DNA from: Novosphingobium flavum
GTDB lineage: Bacteria; Pseudomonadota; Alphaproteobacteria; Sphingomonadales; Sphingomonadaceae
Direction: 5' to 3'
Length of the DNA stretch: 64,000 nucleotides
Assembly: GCF_014230315.1 (NCBI RefSeq)
Contig: NZ_JACLAW010000003.1
Span: 124,001 to 188,000 of the forward strand
Shown one piece after another: positions 61,709 to 64,000 of the stretch; positions within the stretch are counted from its first letter, which is position 1; each line of letters begins with the position of its first letter. A program made the position numbers and the translations under genes. Below the pieces are notes generated by a model. The model had not been told where the DNA came from, made no database searches, and was given only the letters and a program-made list of their open reading frames with translations.

Positions 61709-62259
61709 AGCGATGCCTCCTCGAGCTTCTTGAGGATCATCGGCACGTCATCAGGGCGAATGTCCCCGATATGCTGGTAGCGGATCGTGCCCTTGCCATC
61801 GATCACGTAGGTCTCAGGCACGCCCGATGAACCGATCGCCAGCTGCAGGGTCGAGAGATCATCCGTCCCGATCCGCGCATAGGGATTGCCATTGCGGGCC
61901 AGAAAGGCGGCAAGATCGTCCTTGCGGTCACGCACCGCCACCCCGTCGATCTCCACCCCGGCGGCGGCCAGCTGGGCCAGTTGCGGCGCCTCGGCGGCAC
62001 AGGGAATGCACCAGGAGGCGAAGATGTTGAGCAGACGCGGCTTGCCCCCGGCAAAGTCGGCCCGCGCCAGGCCCGGCTTGCCCTCGGCCCCGGCGGGCAG
62101 GGCAAATTGCGGCAGCGGGTGGCCGACCAGACGGCTCGGCACGTTGTTGTCCTTGGGCACGATCAGCCCCCAGGCCACCAGCGCCACGAACAGGCCGAAC
62201 AGCAAAAGCGGCAGCCACAACGACCAGCGCCGCTTCGCCGGAGGAGTAACGTCGCTCAT
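61705..62259 (-). CDS. ccmG: Thiol:disulfide interchange protein CcmG/DsbE
   Basis: A 184-residue membrane-anchored thioredoxin. The anchor is at about 13-33. Active site FASWCIPC, with Cys84 and Cys87, and the cis-Pro region SSGVPETYVIDGKG. It supplies reductant to CcmH for cytochrome c maturation. Four-base overlaps with ccmF and ccmH show a tight operon. Confidence 0.95.
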   Translation of the reverse strand: MSDVTPPAKRRWSLWLPLLLFGLFVALVAWGLIVPKDNNVPSRLVGHPLPQFALPAGAEGKPGLARADFAGGKPRLLNIFASWCIPCAAEAPQLAQLAAAGVEIDGVAVRDRKDDLAAFLARNGNPYARIGTDDLSTLQLAIGSSGVPETYVIDGKGTIRYQHIGDIRPDDVPMILKKLEEASL

Positions 62260-64000
62260 CGGCCCTGCCTTTCCCGCCGGAACGCGATCCTGTCACGCAC
62301 CACCAGCCGCCGCACGTCGCTCGCCACCCGGCCGAGCAAGGCCAGTAGCCCGCCCAGCGCGATCAGCACGCCGCCCAGCCAGATCATCGGCACGAACGGC
62401 TTCCACCACAGCCGCAGCTGCCAGCGCCCATCGGCCGCCTGATCGCCCAGCACCGTATAGAGCTGACCGTTCCAGCGTGTATGCAGCGCCGATTCCGCGG
62501 TATTCTGCGGCGGCGCCCAGAACGTGCGCGCCTGTGGGCGCAATACGACCGGCGCCGACCCCTCATAGCTCGCCTGCATTTCGGCCTCGAGCGCGGTCCA
62601 GTTCGGCCCGGCGATCGGCTCGACCGCCGCGACCCTGATCGACCACGGCCCGACCGGGGTGACGTCCCCCACGCGCACCGCCACCAGCTTCTCGGTGGTG
62701 AAGGCCGAATCCGAAGCCATGCCGAACAGAGCCATGGCCACGCCAAGGTGGGCCAGCACCATGCCCCACAGCGGCAGCTTGACCTGCCGAAGCTTGCGCC
62801 CACGCAGCGGCAGCACGCTCGCCGCCGCAATCGCCGGCGCGAGCGCCAGCCCGATGATCGGCAGGACACGGCCCGGCGCCAGCACGATCGCCGCCCCCAG
62901 CGCCAGCACCGCCAGCACCGCCGGAATCGCCAGCATCGGCGCGATGCGCTTCACATTGTCGCGCCGCCAGCGCAGCAGCGGGCCGATGGCGAGCACGATC
63001 AGCATCGGCACGACGAAGATCGCGGTCACCGGGTTGAAATAGGGCGGGCCGACCGAAACCTTTTCGCCAAAGGCCTCGGTCACCAGCGGATAGAGCGTGC
63101 CCATCAGGATGATACCGAGCGAGCCCGTCAGCATCACATTGTTGAACACCAGCGCGGATTCGCGGCTGGTCACGGCAAAGCGCTCACCCTCGGTCACGGT
63201 TGCCGCGCGGATCGCGAACAGGGTCAGCGCCCCGCCGATATAGATCGCCAGCAGGGCGAGGATGAAGGTTCCACGCTTGGGATCGACCGCGAAGGCATGG
63301 ACGCTGGTCAGGATGCCCGAGCGGACGAGGAAGGTCCCGACCATCGACATGGAAAAGGCCACGACACCCAGCATCACCGTCCAGGCCCGCAGCGCGTTGC
63401 GCGCAGCCAGAACCCCGGCCGAATGGAGCAGCGCCGTCGCCGCCAGCCACGGCATCAGCGAGGCGTTCTCGACCGGGTCCCAGAACCACCAGCCACCCCA
63501 GCCCAGCTCGTAATAGGCCCAGTATGACCCCGCCGTGATCCCCAGCGTCAGGAAAATCCACGCCCCCAGCACCCAGGGCCGCATCGCGCGGGCAAAGGCC
63601 GGGCCAACCTCGCGCGTCACCAGCGCGCCGATAGCGAAGCTGAAGGCGATCGAAAGCCCGACATAGCCGAGGTACAGAGTCGGCGGATGGAAGGCGAGCC
63701 CCGGATCCTGCAACAGCGGGTTGAGCCCGTTGCCCTCAGCCGGCACCGGCGAAAGCCGGTCGAACGGATTGGAGGCGAACAGCAGGAAGGCATAGAAACC
63801 AAGGCTGACGAAAGCCTGCCCGGCCAGCGTCGCCTGCATGGTTGGCTCGGGCAGCCGCTTCTCGACCAGCGCCACGAAACCGCCGGCAAGGCCCATCACC
63901 GTGACCCACAGCAGCATCGAGCCCTCGTGGTTCCCCCAGGCCCCAGCGATCTTGTAAAGCATCGGCTTGGCCGAATGCGAATTCTCGGCAACCAGCTTCA
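62256..64000 (-). CDS. ccmF: Cytochrome c haem lyase subunit CcmF, 5' end missing
   Basis: About 581 C-terminal residues are visible; the start lies beyond the right edge, and the frame stays open to the last base. Many membrane helices. The haem-handling signature WGGWWFWDPVENASLMPWL is intact, preceded by YWAYYELGWG. KIAGAWGNHEGSMLLWV near the right edge and the C-terminal QTARTF-type loop (here PQARTFWAPPQNTAE) are conserved. CcmF ligates haem to apocytochromes in the inner membrane. Upstream member of ccmF-ccmG-ccmH-ccmI. Confidence 0.95.
   Translation of the reverse strand, partial: KLVAENSHSAKPMLYKIAGAWGNHEGSMLLWVTVMGLAGGFVALVEKRLPEPTMQATLAGQAFVSLGFYAFLLFASNPFDRLSPVPAEGNGLNPLLQDPGLAFHPPTLYLGYVGLSIAFSFAIGALVTREVGPAFARAMRPWVLGAWIFLTLGITAGSYWAYYELGWGGWWFWDPVENASLMPWLAATALLHSAGVLAARNALRAWTVMLGVVAFSMSMVGTFLVRSGILTSVHAFAVDPKRGTFILALLAIYIGGALTLFAIRAATVTEGERFAVTSRESALVFNNVMLTGSLGIILMGTLYPLVTEAFGEKVSVGPPYFNPVTAIFVVPMLIVLAIGPLLRWRRDNVKRIAPMLAIPAVLAVLALGAAIVLAPGRVLPIIGLALAPAIAAASVLPLRGRKLRQVKLPLWGMVLAHLGVAMALFGMASDSAFTTEKLVAVRVGDVTPVGPWSIRVAAVEPIAGPNWTALEAEMQASYEGSAPVVLRPQARTFWAPPQNTAESALHTRWNGQLYTVLGDQAADGRWQLRLWWKPFVPMIWLGGVLIALGGLLALLGRVASDVRRLVVRDRIAFRRERQGR

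Noticed and set aside
1..64000. CRISPR arrays, integrases, transposases, rRNA
   Set aside because: No regular repeat-spacer pattern, no recombinase or transposase motifs and no rRNA sequence were found.

Overview
The window is GC-rich, densely coded chromosomal DNA of an alphaproteobacterium. It most resembles a sphingomonad (Novosphingobium/Sphingobium-like). The reasons are two large TonB-dependent receptors, a PEP-CTERM-type PrsK/PrsR/sugar-transferase block, long alphaproteobacterial PstC/PstA permeases, and a doublet of the CTTCGACAGGCTCAGGCTGAGC repeat typical of sphingomonad genomes. Genus is an inference; there is no rRNA in the window.

Layout. 1-4.8 kb holds ordinary genes: slipin/NfeD, a Tat-exported nucleoside-hydrolase-like protein, a spermidine-synthase-like protein and YaiI. 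A tRNA-Glu at 5.1 kb is followed by about 20 kb of accessory genes. 5.5-8.2 kb has a degenerate PabB-like protein translationally coupled to a DHA2 exporter. 8.2-17.3 kb looks like an uptake and catabolic cluster for an unidentified, probably aromatic, acid: AAHS importer, divergent LysR regulator with two DNA-binding domains, orphan NMT1/THI5-type binding protein, 4,5-dihydroxyphthalate-decarboxylase-like protein, TonB receptor and amidohydrolase. 17.9-21.9 kb is a compact four-gene operon (81-aa protein, 45-aa protein, two-domain GT4 protein, GH130 phosphorylase). A ParD-like antitoxin remnant and a second TonB receptor behind a tandem dyad operator close the accessory part at 25.4 kb.

From 25.5 kb the sequence is core-like. 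25.5-31.6 kb is the Pho regulon (phoR, Pho box, pstC-pstA-pstB-phoU-phoB, no pstS). 31.7-34.6 kb is a DevBCA/MacAB-like exporter. 34.7-38.9 kb has a general-stress flavoprotein-like protein, an amino-acid permease, panB and a DUF475 membrane protein. 39.1-45.8 kb is the PEP-CTERM-associated regulatory and polysaccharide block (sugar transferase-prsK-prsR-TPR protein), with a candidate sigma-54 promoter in front.

46-52 kb mixes tRNA-Leu, efp-suhB, an L,D-transpeptidase lipoprotein, thiE, an EVE-domain protein and a 2-oxoglutarate/Fe(II) oxygenase. 52-58 kb has a GGDEF-EAL protein, then the overlapping dapF-mtaB-ftsY-yciB operon and a PuuD-like membrane protein. 58.1-58.6 kb is a terminator and a perfect 34-bp inverted repeat. 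58.6-64 kb carries kup and the cytochrome c maturation operon ccmF-ccmG-ccmH-ccmI, running off the right edge.

The best candidates for something new are the four-gene GT4/GH130 operon with its two tiny proteins, the double-HTH LysR regulator and the motif-poor PabB homologue. No CRISPR array, integrase, transposase or intact toxin-antitoxin pair was seen.
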